Notes under the pieces: model-generated | Told to the model about the DNA's origin: nothing | Seen by the model: the letters and a program-made list of their open reading frames with translations, nothing else | Databases searched by the model: none | In this document: piece by piece, positions 34,222 to 46,632 of the stretch | Layout of the letters: each line of letters starts with the position of its first letter | Position numbering within the stretch: position 1 is the first letter of the stretch | Translations under genes and position numbers: made by a program | Assembly (NCBI RefSeq): GCF_033439725.1 | Contig: NW_026944384.1 | Location: 1,364,001-1,428,000, forward strand | Length of the DNA: 64,000 bases | Source: Neurospora tetraspora | Taxonomy: Eukaryota > Ascomycota > Sordariomycetes > Sordariales > Sordariaceae | Direction of reading: 5' to 3'

Positions 34222-35794
34222 GACGGGCAACCGACTGAGAATGGGTTAGCCATCTCCATGATGCTCTGCTACACAACCACGGATGGAACATTTTCACATG
34301 ACGACAAGTGGACATGACAGCATTAGAAAAGAAGGCCGTGTTGATATCGCCATGTCCAAGCTGAAAAAAAGACAAACGAGTGAAAGGAAGATGAGCACGA
34401 GACAGACACTAAAACACGGCGCTGTACTAACGATTGGGAGGATGCCTGTTGATTGAACAGAACAGATGGATCGCGCTTCACTAGGTTCGACGCCTTGCTG
34501 TTGCCTAACAAAGCATATTCGGACTGTTGTGGTGGTGGGATGGATTGATGAAGGGAGTGTGGCCGGTTGGTTGCCCTTCCTTGGGTTGGGGGTCGGAGTA
34601 TATGATGAGGAGGGGGATGCCCCTTTGCCCAGGCCTGCCTTTTCCTCTTTTCGAGAGCAAACAAGGAGGGATCGTATCAAAGTGAAAGGATGGGAAAACG
34701 GAATCCCACGATAGCCGTGTCGCCGTCAGCCCATTCGGTGTACTGGACTGTGGAAGATGGCGGTCGCAGATTGACAGCAAGCGGGGTCACGGTATACCAG
34801 ATTTGGACGTCGGTCACGACGAAAATAATGAGAAATGATTGATTGAAAGCACGCTGCCGTTGCCAGGTGCAGGCGCTAGATCTGGTGATGGACGTCGTGC
34901 TCGTCGTCGTCGGATGTTGAAAAGTGGTGAAAGTAGGAAATTGAGGACTCCCAACTGGACTGTGGCCGCAGAGCCTCAATTCCAGAGGCCCATGTTAGTG
35001 TTTCGGGGTGAGAAGAGGCCCTGTGAGGCCCAAACACTCCCGGGGACGTATCCGCTGATGACATGGACGTCGGCAGCGGGGGTGACCACTACAAAAGGGA
35101 CACACAAGACAAGGCAACCACTTCTCTCGGCTGCCCGCCGATGTTGCCTTTTTTGAATGGACCAATCACATGTCGGGATGTTTGGCAAAAAGAGGGGAGA
35201 AGGGGAACATTTCCAGCCACCGTGACAGTTTTCGGTGAGAGGTTTGGGAATGGACCGACGACGCCGTACAACAACACCATCAAACACTCACTTTCGCAAT
35301 CTCATCATGACAGCACGATTCACCTCACGTGACGGTAAAGTACCGCGCCTTCATTATCTCGACCTGTCAACCTTTTAATCACCAGTAAGCACTGCATGCG
35401 TCAGCTCAACAACTGTCAATGCAATGCATTGCTGATCATGCGCTTCCATTTCTTCTCGAATTTCCAACATTCCCTTGAACCGTGTTCCCGTTCGTCCTAT
35501 CGCAATACATCTTTGGCGACACCTTTTATCTCTCCGACTCCGATCCCGATCGCATAGCCGGAACCTCCCTCCAACTTACCCCGACCGCCGTCGCTCCGGC
35601 CCGGCTGCTTATCAAAGAGGTCCCCGCTTTCCCGGTCACGGCCCCATCTCTCGGCGCGGCCCGTACAAGTAGAGACTCTTCCATGATGGTCTCCATAGCA
35701 AGTGCTGCCATTTCAATCCCCAACATTGGCATCGGCCCCCTCCCAACTCTCCCAGTCCCAACCCAGCACCATCTCCTACAAGTACCTCTACCCG
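34222..35794. other. Promoter region of the dual C2H2 gene, no other gene
   Basis: About 1.6 kb between two minus-strand genes. Short frames on both strands overlap each other and lack features. This is a plausible long 5' leader and promoter for the zinc-finger gene. Confidence 0.35.
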
Positions 35795-36793
35795 TCAACC
35801 CTGTCCGCCTCCCCGATCCACAGCCATCCTGCGATATCTCAGACAATAATCCCCCCCTAGCCCACTATCTCCTTCTCCATCCCTCATGTCTTCTCCGTCC
35901 CCTCCCGCCTTCACCCCCTCCATCTTCTGCCCTCCTCCTCCTCCTTCCTTCTCCTCCAACCCCCTCATAAACCCAACCCAATCCTCCACGCTCCCCATCT
36001 TCATCAACACCCTACACATCTCGCTCGGCCTGCGCTCCTTCTCTATCACGACCGCCGCCTTTTCGGGCTGCCACTCCATCGGATCCGCATGCACAAACCC
36101 TGTGCCATCTCCACAACCGACGTCGTCAGCCCAGTTTTGTAACATCGTGTACATGTCTCGCGTGTGGGCAAGGAGGGATTGGCGGAGGGTGGCGTTGAGA
36201 TGGTGCATTTTGAAACAGGATTCGCAGGTTGGGTTTAGGGGGTTGGATGGTGGGCGGGGAGTTGAAAAAGTAGTGCTGGGGGTGCTGGAAGCGCTGAAGC
36301 CAGGAGAGGTCCGGGTGGGAGATGTTGGTGTCCGGTATAGTGTTCTACGGAATGATCGTGGTGGCGTCGCTTGCCAGCCCGATTGGCCGTGGAGATACTT
36401 GTTAGGAGTATATGGTGATGATTGCTTTAGTGGTGGAGGGGGCGGAGGAGGAGGAGAAGTGCTGTGCCCAAGTCCGAACCTTGGCGCGGCTCTGTGTTCG
36501 CGGCTCGGGGTGGTGTTTTTGCGATGACGATGTTTGGAATTCGTTCCGAAGAGACGCTGGAAGGGAGAGTAAAGGATGCGGTGCTTTTGCCGCGGCTGCT
36601 CATCTACGCCCACGCCTTTCCCTGATCGGCGGCCCTTCGCTTCACTATGATGATGGGATTTCTTCTTCCTACACCATATTGATGGACTCCCGAACATGTC
36701 GGTGTCAGAGTCGGGAGGTGTTCTGCGTCTTGGGGCGCCGATATCTTGGTGGCTCTTGCCCGGTCGCCAACTGTGATTCTTCCTGCCTCCCAT
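35795..36793 (-). CDS. Hypothetical basic, proline-rich protein, 332 aa
   Basis: ATG at 36793 (MGGRKNHSWRPGKSHQD) to a stop at 35795-35797. Residues 1-110 are rich in Arg/Lys/His with KKKSHHH and KHRHRK blocks that could serve as nuclear localisation signals. A proline run of eight and a Thr/Ser/Pro region follow. Residues about 190-290 look folded: PTCESCFKMHHLNATLRQSL, HTRDMYTMLQNWADDVGCGD, then MCRVLMKMGSVEDWVGFMRG. The C-terminus is glycine-rich and charged. The CESC and single downstream Cys do not make a recognisable zinc finger. No homologous family recognised. The folded C-terminal part argues that the frame is real. Confidence 0.6.
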   Translation of the reverse strand: MGGRKNHSWRPGKSHQDIGAPRRRTPPDSDTDMFGSPSIWCRKKKSHHHSEAKGRRSGKGVGVDEQPRQKHRILYSPFQRLFGTNSKHRHRKNTTPSREHRAAPRFGLGHSTSPPPPPPPPLKQSSPYTPNKYLHGQSGWQATPPRSFRRTLYRTPTSPTRTSPGFSASSTPSTTFSTPRPPSNPLNPTCESCFKMHHLNATLRQSLLAHTRDMYTMLQNWADDVGCGDGTGFVHADPMEWQPEKAAVVIEKERRPSEMCRVLMKMGSVEDWVGFMRGLEEKEGGGGGQKMEGVKAGGDGEDMRDGEGDSGLGGDYCLRYRRMAVDRGGGQG

Positions 36794-38216
36794 GATAAGA
36801 GATACTTACTGACGACTTGGTGATAACAGATGTCTTACTTTAGGACCTTGACTGATAATTCAGCATGGGGGCACGAATTTGGTAGTAAAAGCGATGCTAT
36901 GCATATTTATGCTCTGCTGTAGTAGAGAGCTGGGTCCTCTTTGAGAGCAACTCCGTATCGTTCTCAGCTAATGATGGAAACTTCTTGTTCCATCAAGCCA
37001 CAATAACGTCTGCCGTGCCTTGACTGGAAAAAAAGGATCTGTCTCCTTTCGGGCGAACAAGAAGTCCTCGAACCACATGACTTGATCTCGAAGAGCTTAC
37101 ACAGTTCCAGCAATGCGCCGAGCGCCATGGAAGTCTCGGTATGGCGGCTATGGTGACGTTAACTTTCAAAACATCGTGCCCAGACTTAGCAAATCTGCCT
37201 TTGATCAAACTCTCCTAGATGGGCATAACTTGGTGATAAGTCTGCGAGGTCGGATCAATACGACAAAGGCGAACAAACAGACATGCTTCTGTCGCGTTCT
37301 CTCGCCAAGTCCTCAAAGAACCTGTATGGGGGGATTTGAAAGACTACATGTCAACTTTTCAAGCGTGTTTCAAGACAATCCTCGTCATCCGTTTCCCTCC
37401 AGCTGGTAACAACAACGGTTGGTCAACATTCGAATTCCCCTGTCTGTCCGTAGACCAGTCGGGGAAACAAGCGCGATACAGCAAAGCGTAGCAACTTATA
37501 GCACAATGGCATGATTCCGAGACGCACGAAAAGACGGCCTATCGGAGAAGAAAGCGACAGAAGCTGGGCAAGTTTTTCGCTTCTTTCACGGGCGCGCGCA
37601 CGGGTGCTGCAACCACGGAAACAAGGGTGGAAGGAAGCAGTGTCGTTCTTGCTGGAACCAAGAACAACCGGAGTTATTCAAAGTTCCAAAGTGAATCAAG
37701 GGAAGTTTGGTTGGAGGTGACCCACCCCACTTTCACCCGCAATATCCTTCTTGTCCAGTCTGAGACATCACTGTGGTGTCTCTCTTTCTTTTCTTCTACT
37801 GCGTGTTCTGAATCTTCTCGAAGCAAATCCACTCTTGTAGTTCATTTAGTGGTGAGAACAAAGATTAACTGAATATTCACTTTATTGACGATGCCTTCAA
37901 ACAGAGGAAATCACTCCAAACATTCCAGATGTGGCTACGGACAAAACCCTCACCCACAAACAATCACGTCTATCTAATCCCCTCCCCAATTCCCAGCTCA
38001 AGACTCCAACAACAACCGAACCATAGTACTCCTATCCAAACGGAACCCCAGCCAAGAAAACGGCCATCCTCCGTTTCGCTTAACCCGGCTGCCCGGCTCT
38101 CCGGCCCCCTGCCACCCCACCACCACCCGTCATTTTCAACCTCCAAACACTACCACCGAAAGCAGCAAAGCGTGACCAAAGATCATCAAGGTTACTCCCA
38201 GCAACGTTCTATTCCT

Positions 38217-38429
38217 TTAACGGTGCAAATTTGACATTTTGAGCCAATCAGTGGTTCCCATTTTTCTGCAGGATACCTCTTGAGGTTGCAAACACCTCGG
38301 AAACCCCATTGGTCTTGGTAGCATTTACTAGCCAGTGTACGCGGAGTGCTTAGCAGAGACAAGCCACGTCACCAAGTCCTCCAGGTATCTTACGGGGCGC
38401 GCTAAAATGTGTCAAATTTGCACCGTTAA
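38217..38429. mobile_element. MITE-like element with terminal inverted repeats and TTAA borders, about 205 bp
   Basis: CGGTGCAAATTTGACA starts at 38221, and its reverse complement ends at 38425. The inverted match continues, with a small indel, through ATTTTGAGC/ATTTTAGC, about 24 bases in all. Immediately outside both ends is TTAA (38217-38220 and 38426-38429), the target duplication expected of piggyBac-like elements. The interior of about 155 bases has no frame. The TTAA could also be read as part of a longer inverted repeat (CCTTTAACGG), so the superfamily is uncertain. Confidence 0.6.
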
Positions 38430-39052
38430 AAGGGATGAAACCTTCGGGAATAGGAATTGGGGATTGTGGGATTGGGGTCAAGATTTCATGACTCCATTTC
38501 CAGGGCAGTTCCGTTACGAGCTCCCCCCGGATCTGCGAGTTTTCCACTTTCCCCAGAGCTCCCGTCCTTATTCCCCAGAACTGAACGGATACATATCATG
38601 CGATCCGCAAGTGATGGGGAATCTTGGTATTGCTTGAATGACTCGTGTGTGGGAAAGGGATGATATCGTGTGATAGTGGAGAGGTCCGGTGATTGACAAA
38701 GACGTTTATGAGCGGAGTTTTAAGTTTCCGATCGACGGTCGACACTAACTCACCCCCTTGAACTCTCGAGCTGTCAAAAACGAACTCGAAAACTCTCGGA
38801 AATAAGAAGAAAAAAGTGAGCCAATTACACTATTCCCCTTGGAAGCCTGTGGAAGTCCGGCAGTCTGGGTCTCGTGCCATTTTACCTAAGCTGGCAAAAG
38901 ATCTGGTAAAGATAGTAGCACTGATCAAGGACCGGGTTTCGAAGCTTAGCTCTCTTCCTTTTCTGTGCAACGCAAGAACTGCCGGATCTGCGTAAGCTCG
39001 AGTTCGTTCCCCTGAATTTAAGGGGACTCATCGACCGATTCATCAAACTCTT

Positions 39053-39450
39053 TAATACAATCGGTAACCATCTAGTGCAAAAAATGGTCCTCATCTAGTA
39101 CAACCAAGCCCACAACCCTCCAAGTCGAACCAGTGACTGACAACTTGCCCAAAATTGAAAGTTGAAGGTGCCGTCTTTTTTTTGAAAAGCATCTCTATCG
39201 ATTCCTCTATTGTCTTCATTCCTCAAAACAAAGTGCGCGCAGCTCTGGTGGTGGGGTGCGAGATAGTTGAGTAAATGTCATCGAGCCCAGGTTGTGTTTT
39301 CTGGGCATTCTGGCCCCATGCCATTGGAGGACATTCGGAGTCGTGGACAAAAAATTGCCCCATGTCAATGCGACTTCAGCCTACTAACTGTGTGTGCACT
39401 AGATGAGGACTGTTCTTGCACTAGATGATTACCGGTTTCGCTATCGTATT
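39053..39450. mobile_element. Inverted-repeat element, about 0.4 kb, arms with internal CATCTAGTGCA repeats
   Basis: The left arm (39061-39100) and the reverse complement of the right arm (39395-39435) share CGGTAA, CATCTAGTGCAA and then GTCCTCATCTAGT, about 36 of 41 positions. Similarity goes on outward through AATAC..AT with an eight-base gap. Each arm holds two copies of CATCTAGT. The interior of about 290 bases is non-coding. Best read as a non-autonomous DNA transposon relic or foldback element. Confidence 0.55.
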
Positions 39451-40437
39451 GATTCCTATTCGTGCTTCAGCTCCTCCTTCAAGTGAAGATTAAACAAGAT
39501 AACCGAAACGAACTTGCCTACTTCTGCATGGTTAAGGTATGATGCCGATACATCCACGGAGTTTCTCGAAGTCACCGTCGGGGCAAAGATGAAGACAACT
39601 AAGCAGCAAGAAGGAAAGATGAGATAAACGCCGGCATGAACTAGTCCCGAGCCCCATAACCGTTACACAACCTTCCATTCTCAGGGGCATCCGCGTCAAT
39701 CTTAACCCTTCTTCTCGCTAAAACACTTACCCGTCGTCTTCTGGAGAACCAACTGCATGACATTCTCCCGGCAATATCCCATCCGCCACCAGGTCCAGGT
39801 CTCTAAATCCCATTAGCTACCTACCTACCAGCTACTTTTAGTCCAGGGGGAATTCTCCTCGCTTAGCGTTTAGTTCGGCCCGTGGATATATCGGCACATC
39901 CATGTCTCACACAGTTACATAATACACAGTAACGGCGTCAACAAGTTCACTCCGACGGGCAAGATATCTCTACTGTAGCTTCCCCTGACCCAAGCAGCTG
40001 GATGGATACATCTCCCGGTGAGCCAGACCAGACCAGACCAGACCTGAATGGGCAGAGTTTTAGTCTCGGTAGCGTAGCGGTACCCGATACTACCTCGGAA
40101 ATGCACTTCTCTCCTCGCCTGTCATAGTGCAATCCAGAGTTGCACTCCGAGTCTCGGCCATATCCTCTCAGGACCCTCAGGAGGCCAGGAGGCCCACCAG
40201 TGATGAACTTAGTAGAAGTCTAGAAGAAAATCTCACCCATAAAGGGAAGGAAGGCAGTCAAAGATTCTATCCACTCTCTCCTTCTAGACTCTAGTGTAGT
40301 GTATGTAGTCACCATGTCACTGGCGATCCGCACGACATCGTGATCGTGTAACACCCTGACACCTACCTTACCGTGCTTACCTACCTGTCCTCAGTTCAGT
40401 TTCCAACCTGTAACCTACCTAACTACGCCAATCACAA

Positions 40438-40499
40438 AAAAGCTGGCACCTTCAGTTACGCTGATCGCCCATGTAGTACCCGAAAAGGTGCCAGCTTTT
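40438..40499. repeat. Perfect 15 bp inverted repeat (hairpin)
   Basis: AAAAGCTGGCACCTT at 40438-40452 and its exact reverse complement at 40485-40499, separated by 32 bases. It could be a very small MITE, a foldback remnant or a transcript hairpin. Confidence 0.75.
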
Positions 40500-41544
40500 C
40501 TGTCATGAGCGTGCCTACCTAACCTAACCGCCTGTCAACCTCTACCTGTCACTGTCAGACAGCCCAAATATCCCGTCCCCATCCCATCCCATCCGTCACG
40601 TCAACCTAACACCCCACGGAAATACGGGAAACGGGTGTTAAGTATTCCGGAAACGCACACACGAGACTGTAAGACAACTTACACAAACAGACAGCACCTC
40701 GACACTAGACGGACAGGCAGGAAGAGTATCAAAGTATTAAGGAGGCGAGGCGCTTCGGCAGCATTAGACGGGACAGAAAAACCTTACATACAGGGGAGGG
40801 GGCACCTACACTACCTTACCCATTTGGCCAAACAAAACGTATGTAAATTGATTGTCATTGAACGATTATGTATTCGTTTTCCTATCTCAACATAGGTACC
40901 TCTACGTTCGATCGAGGTCAGTAAAGCGATGGATGGAATGGTTGGATTCTACCACAACGAACTCCCCACCACCCGTGACCCGTCTGCCACGACAGCCGAC
41001 TTTTCTGTACCTTATGTAAAGAACAGCGCACTCTACATACTCGCTCTGTAACCACTCAATCTCCTTCCGAGTACACAGAACAACCAGACCCCTTGTCGCA
41101 CCGGTACATAGAACGTAGCACGGTAACGTTGGACAGAGATGCAACTGCAACGGTAAAGCGGGCGAAGCAAGGCATATACATAAACACGGGAGTTCCCTTT
41201 TGTGTTCCCCAGTTGCAGTGCGTCGAACCAGTCTCCCTGATATGGAATGTAGGTATATACGTAGCGTAGCATATCATATACCTAGATCTAAGTAACCAGA
41301 CACGCCCATAGGTAACCTGAGAAACATGAGCTTTTGTGTGAAATTGGGTATCAAGACAAAAAAAACACCAGAGACGCTGACGAAGAAAATGCCTGACAAA
41401 ATAAATCGTGAATATTTACAAAGAAAACTAATACTGCCATTATGTCTGTCATGATGGACCGTAAACCATAAAGCACATGATCGCTTGCTTGGGGTGAACA
41501 AATACCCAGAAGAAAAAAAACATGATTCCCAACGACCACCCAGA

Positions 41545-43073
41545 TTATCTCGCATCTTTGGAAATGCTGTCGTTCCCCACCCCGTACGAGTTCGCCAACT
41601 CCTCCATGCTCTCCGTTTCTGAACTCGGATGGTCCGTTCGACCGCCTATCTTATGGAACGGGTTAGGCTTAACACTGGCAGCTTGCCCAATTATCGCCCT
41701 TGAGGTGCTTCGGTGATGACCACCTTCTCGACGCAGCCTGTTTCCGGAATCCGTGTCCCTTGAGAACCACTCCTTCACATCATCGCCAAAGAATCTCTGA
41801 CATGCCTTCCAAGAAGTGACTGCATAAATAACGGCATTCCAGAACCCCTGCAACGGCAAGACACCAGCACTCATGTACTCCAGGACCTTCACTGTTTGGT
41901 TATGGTGAACCGCTGAGTAGACACGGTTGCAACTCGAGGGTATCCATGTGACCAACAATGCCGTGAAGAAGAACAGTGCGCATTTGGAATATTGCCACAT
42001 TGCGCTGTTCTGCCGAGACTGTGCCCGCGAAGCTGTATTGTGTGATCCAGACAGCCCCCCAGTCCCAGTCAAAGTGGTAGCGCGTGCCAAATTTTCGCCG
42101 TCGTCAGTCTCTGGGAGTCTCTGCTTATCTGCCGAAATAGTAACGGAGTAGGCGTTAGGAGGTGCCCTAGGAGGTGCCGAGTCATTGGAGCGTCCTTGAG
42201 CGCGGTTGTTCCTTTCCAGGTCCACGAGTCCAATTTCGTTGGCCATCTCGTGAGTGACACAGACCTCGGTGACCTTGCGAGAGACCAGAGTATCGTCAAC
42301 AGGACCGCCGAGAGAGCTGCTGATGTTGAACTTCTTGATCTGTCGGTGATTCTTGTAGATGTCTCGTCCGGCTCGGATGTAGATGAAGAAGGTGAAACCA
42401 ATGGAAACCCTGCATGGCCGAAGGTTAGAGTGCGTGTCGTCATTCAGAGAGTGTGCGCTGACTTACCAGACAGGTCCATAGAAGGTTGCAATACGGAAGA
42501 TATCCCACTTTGGACTAATCCAGCACCACAGTGTCGCATCCCCGTACATCTTGCCCTTAGTAGGTGTCTGGATGAAGATGTACGCCAAAGCGACGATGAA
42601 TGTCAGGCCGTAGCAGCCTAGGAAGTAAAACTTCTCCATTGCCCTCAGCTTCTGGGCGTCGTACTGGCGCTCAAAGATCAAGTAGACGTTGACAGCCATC
42701 GCCAATACCCAGAACGCGTCCGCCGGCATGAACCTGTGATGGGAAAATCTATCAGCAAGCTGTCAACTATTTGGATGGCACGGCCAACTTACATCTGGAT
42801 CAGGAACGCCTGGAACTGACAGCCCGCTCCATGCGGGCTCTCGACAAAATCTCGTCCCATCAGCGTTGCAACGTTGGTCGCAAGGTTACCGAAGGTAGCG
42901 AAGAAGCACAAGCGGTTGATAGGTTTCTGAAACCTCTCGGAGAGGCAGAAGGTCGAGATGATGAAGATACAGCCGAGCAGGGAGAAAACCGAGCAGATAC
43001 GTTCAATCATGTTAAAGGTGTCGTGAAAGCCAGGGTAGGCTCCGGCCCAGTCGGTGTTGTCGTCGCTCGACAT
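41545..43073 (-). CDS. Seven-transmembrane cAMP-receptor-like GPCR, about 470 aa
   Basis: Exons on the minus strand: 43073-42793, 42733-42467 and 42409-41545; introns of 59 and 57 bp have GTAAGT donors and the phases fit. The start is ATG 43073 (MSSDDNTDWAGAYPGFHD). Seven hydrophobic helices are visible: ICSVFSLLGCIFIISTFCL, CFFATFGNLATNVATLMG, FWVLAMAVNVYLIF, GCYGLTFIVALAYIFI, FYGPVWVSIGFTFFIYI, FFFTALLVTWIPSSCNRVY and GVLPLQGFWNAVIYAVTSW. A conserved Cys (CQF) follows the second helix and a WCW motif lies before helix five. The third cytoplasmic loop is about 100 residues. This is the fungal class related to Dictyostelium cAMP receptors and secretin-type GPCRs (in Neurospora GPR-1 to GPR-3). 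It should sit in the plasma membrane and signal through a heterotrimeric G protein. Ligand unknown; the exact paralogue cannot be told here. Confidence 0.88.
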
Positions 43074-46000
43074 GGTGGCGGGTGGTGCGCGACGGCGCAA
43101 GGGATTTCTGAAGATTCCGAGCGAGTCGTCAAGAAGTTGTCGATTATATCGGCGTTACAGGAATAGCGGTCGCGGGTTGTGATCCGAATACCGGTAATCA
43201 ACGACGGATTCAGGGAGCGAAGATTATATTTGGTCCAAGATGAGGCGGGAAAGGAGGGGCATAAAAAGAAGGTCAAAAAATTATCAGACGAGAAGGAGGG
43301 GGAGGGTTCTCCCCGCCAGCCCCGAGGTTGGGATTGTGCGCCCGTGTGTAGCTCTCGTTCAGTTGCCCTTCACTCGTAACTCAAATCCGTATTCCAGAGG
43401 TGGTATCTTTCGAAGGGTCCCAAAACCGTTGGTATTTCAAGGTGGTGTTGGTCGTAGATGTGTATATATATGGTGGTCGAGAGAGAGAGAGAGAGAGAGG
43501 GAAGCGCCTTGTGGAGGATCGAGATCAACAAGGGTAGCTTTGGTCCCCTGAGAACTTGAAGGCCTGGAAGGGAAGGGATCTGGGTAAGACTCCGAAATTT
43601 CGGGCAAGGATGTTGACGACTTGCCTCGCAAGGTCGAACAAGCTAGTCAAGGTAGTCAAGGTAGTAGACAAGGAAGGAGCAAGGTACGCCGGTAAAGTGA
43701 TAAACCGCCCTTGTGCTTCATGCGCACAGCATCAACGGCTGCTCCTTCCCTTGTTGAAATTGGTGAGTGTTGGGAAAGAGGTATAAGTTCATATGGGTCT
43801 TGGCAAAGAAGATCCCGATCCCATCATCATGTACCTTCCTTCCTTGGGCGGCAACAGAGGGCTTGTTCTTCTGATGTTGAATCTTGTATCCAGATGACAG
43901 GCCAAGAGGGTACTTAGAATCTTCCATGTGGCAACGAACAAAATCCCATTGTCAGTGAGCCCGCTCGGACCCCGATCTTTTTCAAGGATCTTTGAGTAAA
44001 GGAACTCCGCCTCCTCCGCGTGTCAGTTTTGTCAGCGAAGAGTAAGTAAGGTAAGAGAGAGGTGAGAAATGAAGTGTGGGCGATGTTGGTAGACGCGGGG
44101 TATCGACCCGAGACCCAAACGTTTAACGAACCGGCTGTTGCAGGGCCGGGGTCTCAAGTCATCCCCAAATCTGTTTCAAAAACGGATCGTCGGTTACAAG
44201 GTTCTTGCGAGACCACCGGGAATCTCCTACTTGGGGATAGCTGCACATTTCCCATCTTAAGAGACCCTCAGAGAATGCAACGCTGGTGATCCCAAATCCC
44301 AGTCACTGTAGTGTACTAGGTATTCCGCCGTCGTAGTGTACAATTCCGCTGTCAACAATAAGCCCTAGAGTTAGCAGAGTAGTAGCCTTAGTTGTAGAGT
44401 AGTAGCCTTAGTTCTAGAGCAGCAATTGCTCGTATCAAGCCAAGAGCCCGGGGTAAGAATCTTAAAAAAATGATACCATTGATGTCGTTCATCATTTCAC
44501 CAGGGACGGGGAAGTTCGAAACCAGCTTACGACAACGGTTCGAGTCGGCGACTAGCACATATGAGCTGACGACAGACTGACATCTTCTAGTTACCGTCCG
44601 GTTAGGATTTTCGGTCTTAGCAGAAGTCGCCCTGCCAAGTCCGCAAGTCGGCGCCGGTTTTGGCTTAGAAGCACATAGACCCTCGCCCGGTGCCCCCGAT
44701 GCGGTTCCGGGAGCCCCAAGATCGCCAACAATGTCGACGTCTAGTTGCCGTTAACCGTCTGTGTGTAAAGGGCGACCATCATGATCTTTCCAAGCGCCGG
44801 AAGCTTCTGCGTCATATGAAATGAATGCATCATGGTATAGTGCCCGCATACCTAGGAAATGATTCCGAGCGCCGGGCTAACGGTCGTTGGACTTGGGATC
44901 CCCTCCCCCCGGGAAGATCGTGGTTCCAAGACAAGGCAGATCATTTGAGCCGACAGCTTTCCCAGAAGATATCGTGACAATTACCTACCTACCTACCTCC
45001 TCACGTGACACAGAAAAGGGTCCGCGCATGGGGGGACGGGAAGGTCATCGATAGTTCGCGTTCGTTCGTTCGTTCGTTCGTTCGTGAGAGCTCGTTCGCG
45101 CTGCGGGAGTGGTTCACCCTCATCCATCTCAATTCCCGATCGGCCGTGAACATGATCTGTGCCAAGCTGCCAGTAGGTGGCCGCTTGAAGCTTCTTCCAT
45201 GTCCGCACGTTCAGGACAAGTTGTCTCTCTCCCTCCGATGATTTCATGCACCCTTCATCTCACGATAGTTCCAGTCGAGTGGTGTTGGTTGGAGGCAGCT
45301 TCGCTAATGACCGAGCTGTCCTGGTCATCACGATGCACTTCGATTGAAGCCATGATCACCCCCCCGTTTCGGCCGTTTTGCTCCGTTTCCTTCCCCTCCT
45401 GACCCTGTCTCGCCTGTCCCTCAGCTCGCTCCACAATTTCATCGTAAACCCGGTCCATGCAGAAAGTGGATCCTACCCCGGTTTCCACTTTTACTCTTAA
45501 GCGGGTCCATTCCCCCTCCCTACCTACCCACCCAGCCACCTCGCTCCGCTGCGGCTGGGCGCTCTCATCCACCTCCCGCTCTCCCCGTGCTCCCCCATCA
45601 GCCCATCTTGGGGTCCATCTTGTGTCACAGTAGGTTCTCCCGGACCTTTTCATCCACTTCGAACTTCCCGTGAAGGAGCTCAAGCTCAAGCTCAGGACAA
45701 GTCGGGTCTCCAGAGGGCTCCAGAGGGATCCAGATTCCAGAGGGATCCAGAGGTTTTACGTATGTGTCCGAGCTGTCGGAGACGTCTTTCGGCATTTATC
45801 AACTTCATCATTCCCCCTTGTCTCGTTCAGTTATGTCCAGGTCTCGTGCATCATTTCAAGTTCCTCGAATCTCTCTTGGCGAAATTATCCCGTCAACCTA
45901 CGGTATCCGAAAGCGACAAGCTCATACCCTATGCGGCAAACCTCTTTCCCTGGAAACCCCTGATGACCAACTGTTGGCGACTTGGTGGTGGGCGGTTGAA

Positions 46001-46632
46001 TAGGGAGGGCTTTAGTCTCAACATTTGCCATCATTCCGTCATGATCACGACATCAACACTCGAGCGCTTGGCAATTCGAATATACGATTCATTGGACCTA
46101 TGTATTTGGTCTACTTGGAGCTGCTCAGGCCAAGGAGCGCTCTTTGATCGGCATCAAAAGCCGCCCGACGATAGCCGAGACGACAGCCGAATGATAAAAC
46201 ATGGACGCCACGGCGCACGCCATCCCCAGACGCCACTCCCGTGAAAAAGAAAAAGAAACTTCCCACGTTTCGCAGCTGGTGATTTCCATCCGACTGCAGG
46301 GCGCCCATGTTGCTTGAGGTACAGTACAAAATTTGGTGGTTTACATGATCTTCCACTTATGTCGAGCGGTAGTTGCCGTGTTGACATCTTTCTTCGATCA
46401 CAAAAGAACCCCCAGTCATATGAGAGCAAAAAAAGCAAGATAATCCCCCAACTCCATTTCATGCGTTCATATGCCAATCCTCCATACGCCTTCAAGCCAA
46501 GTGGTATTCCCAAACCATCCCTGAAAACTCAAAAGTTCGCCTCTTTTCCGACCTCCGGGTGATGACCAGGTGTAAGAAGACATAAGTCCTTGCTGCTCAG
46601 CGCAAACCGTTACTCGGATGCTCGCTTTTTCT
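43074..46632. other. 3.6 kb spacer, no supported gene
   Basis: GPCR promoter side first, with a (GA)n run near 43477-43499. Further on are a tandem TAGAGTAGTAGCCTTAGTT duplication (44372-44415), a (TTCG)n run at about 45062-45085 and a GGATCCAGA repeat near 45727-45752. No frame with a domain is seen. The right 300 bases include the 3' flank of the permease gene. Confidence 0.35.
45062..45085 (+). repeat. (TTCG)n microsatellite
   Basis: About six tandem GTTC/TTCG units in an intergenic space. Confidence 0.85.

Larger units (their letters stand above)
36794..41544. other. 4.7 kb spacer with several inverted-repeat elements
   Basis: No credible protein-coding frame. It contains the inverted-repeat elements described separately (38.2-38.4, 39.05-39.45, 40.44-40.50 kb), a GACCA tandem run near 40024-40047 and repeated CCTACCTA stretches near 39820, 40370 and 40510. 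Confidence 0.4.

Noticed and set aside
44080-44160. tRNA-like GGGTCGATACCCC on the minus strand
   Set aside because: The T loop departs from consensus and I could not build a D arm or acceptor stem.
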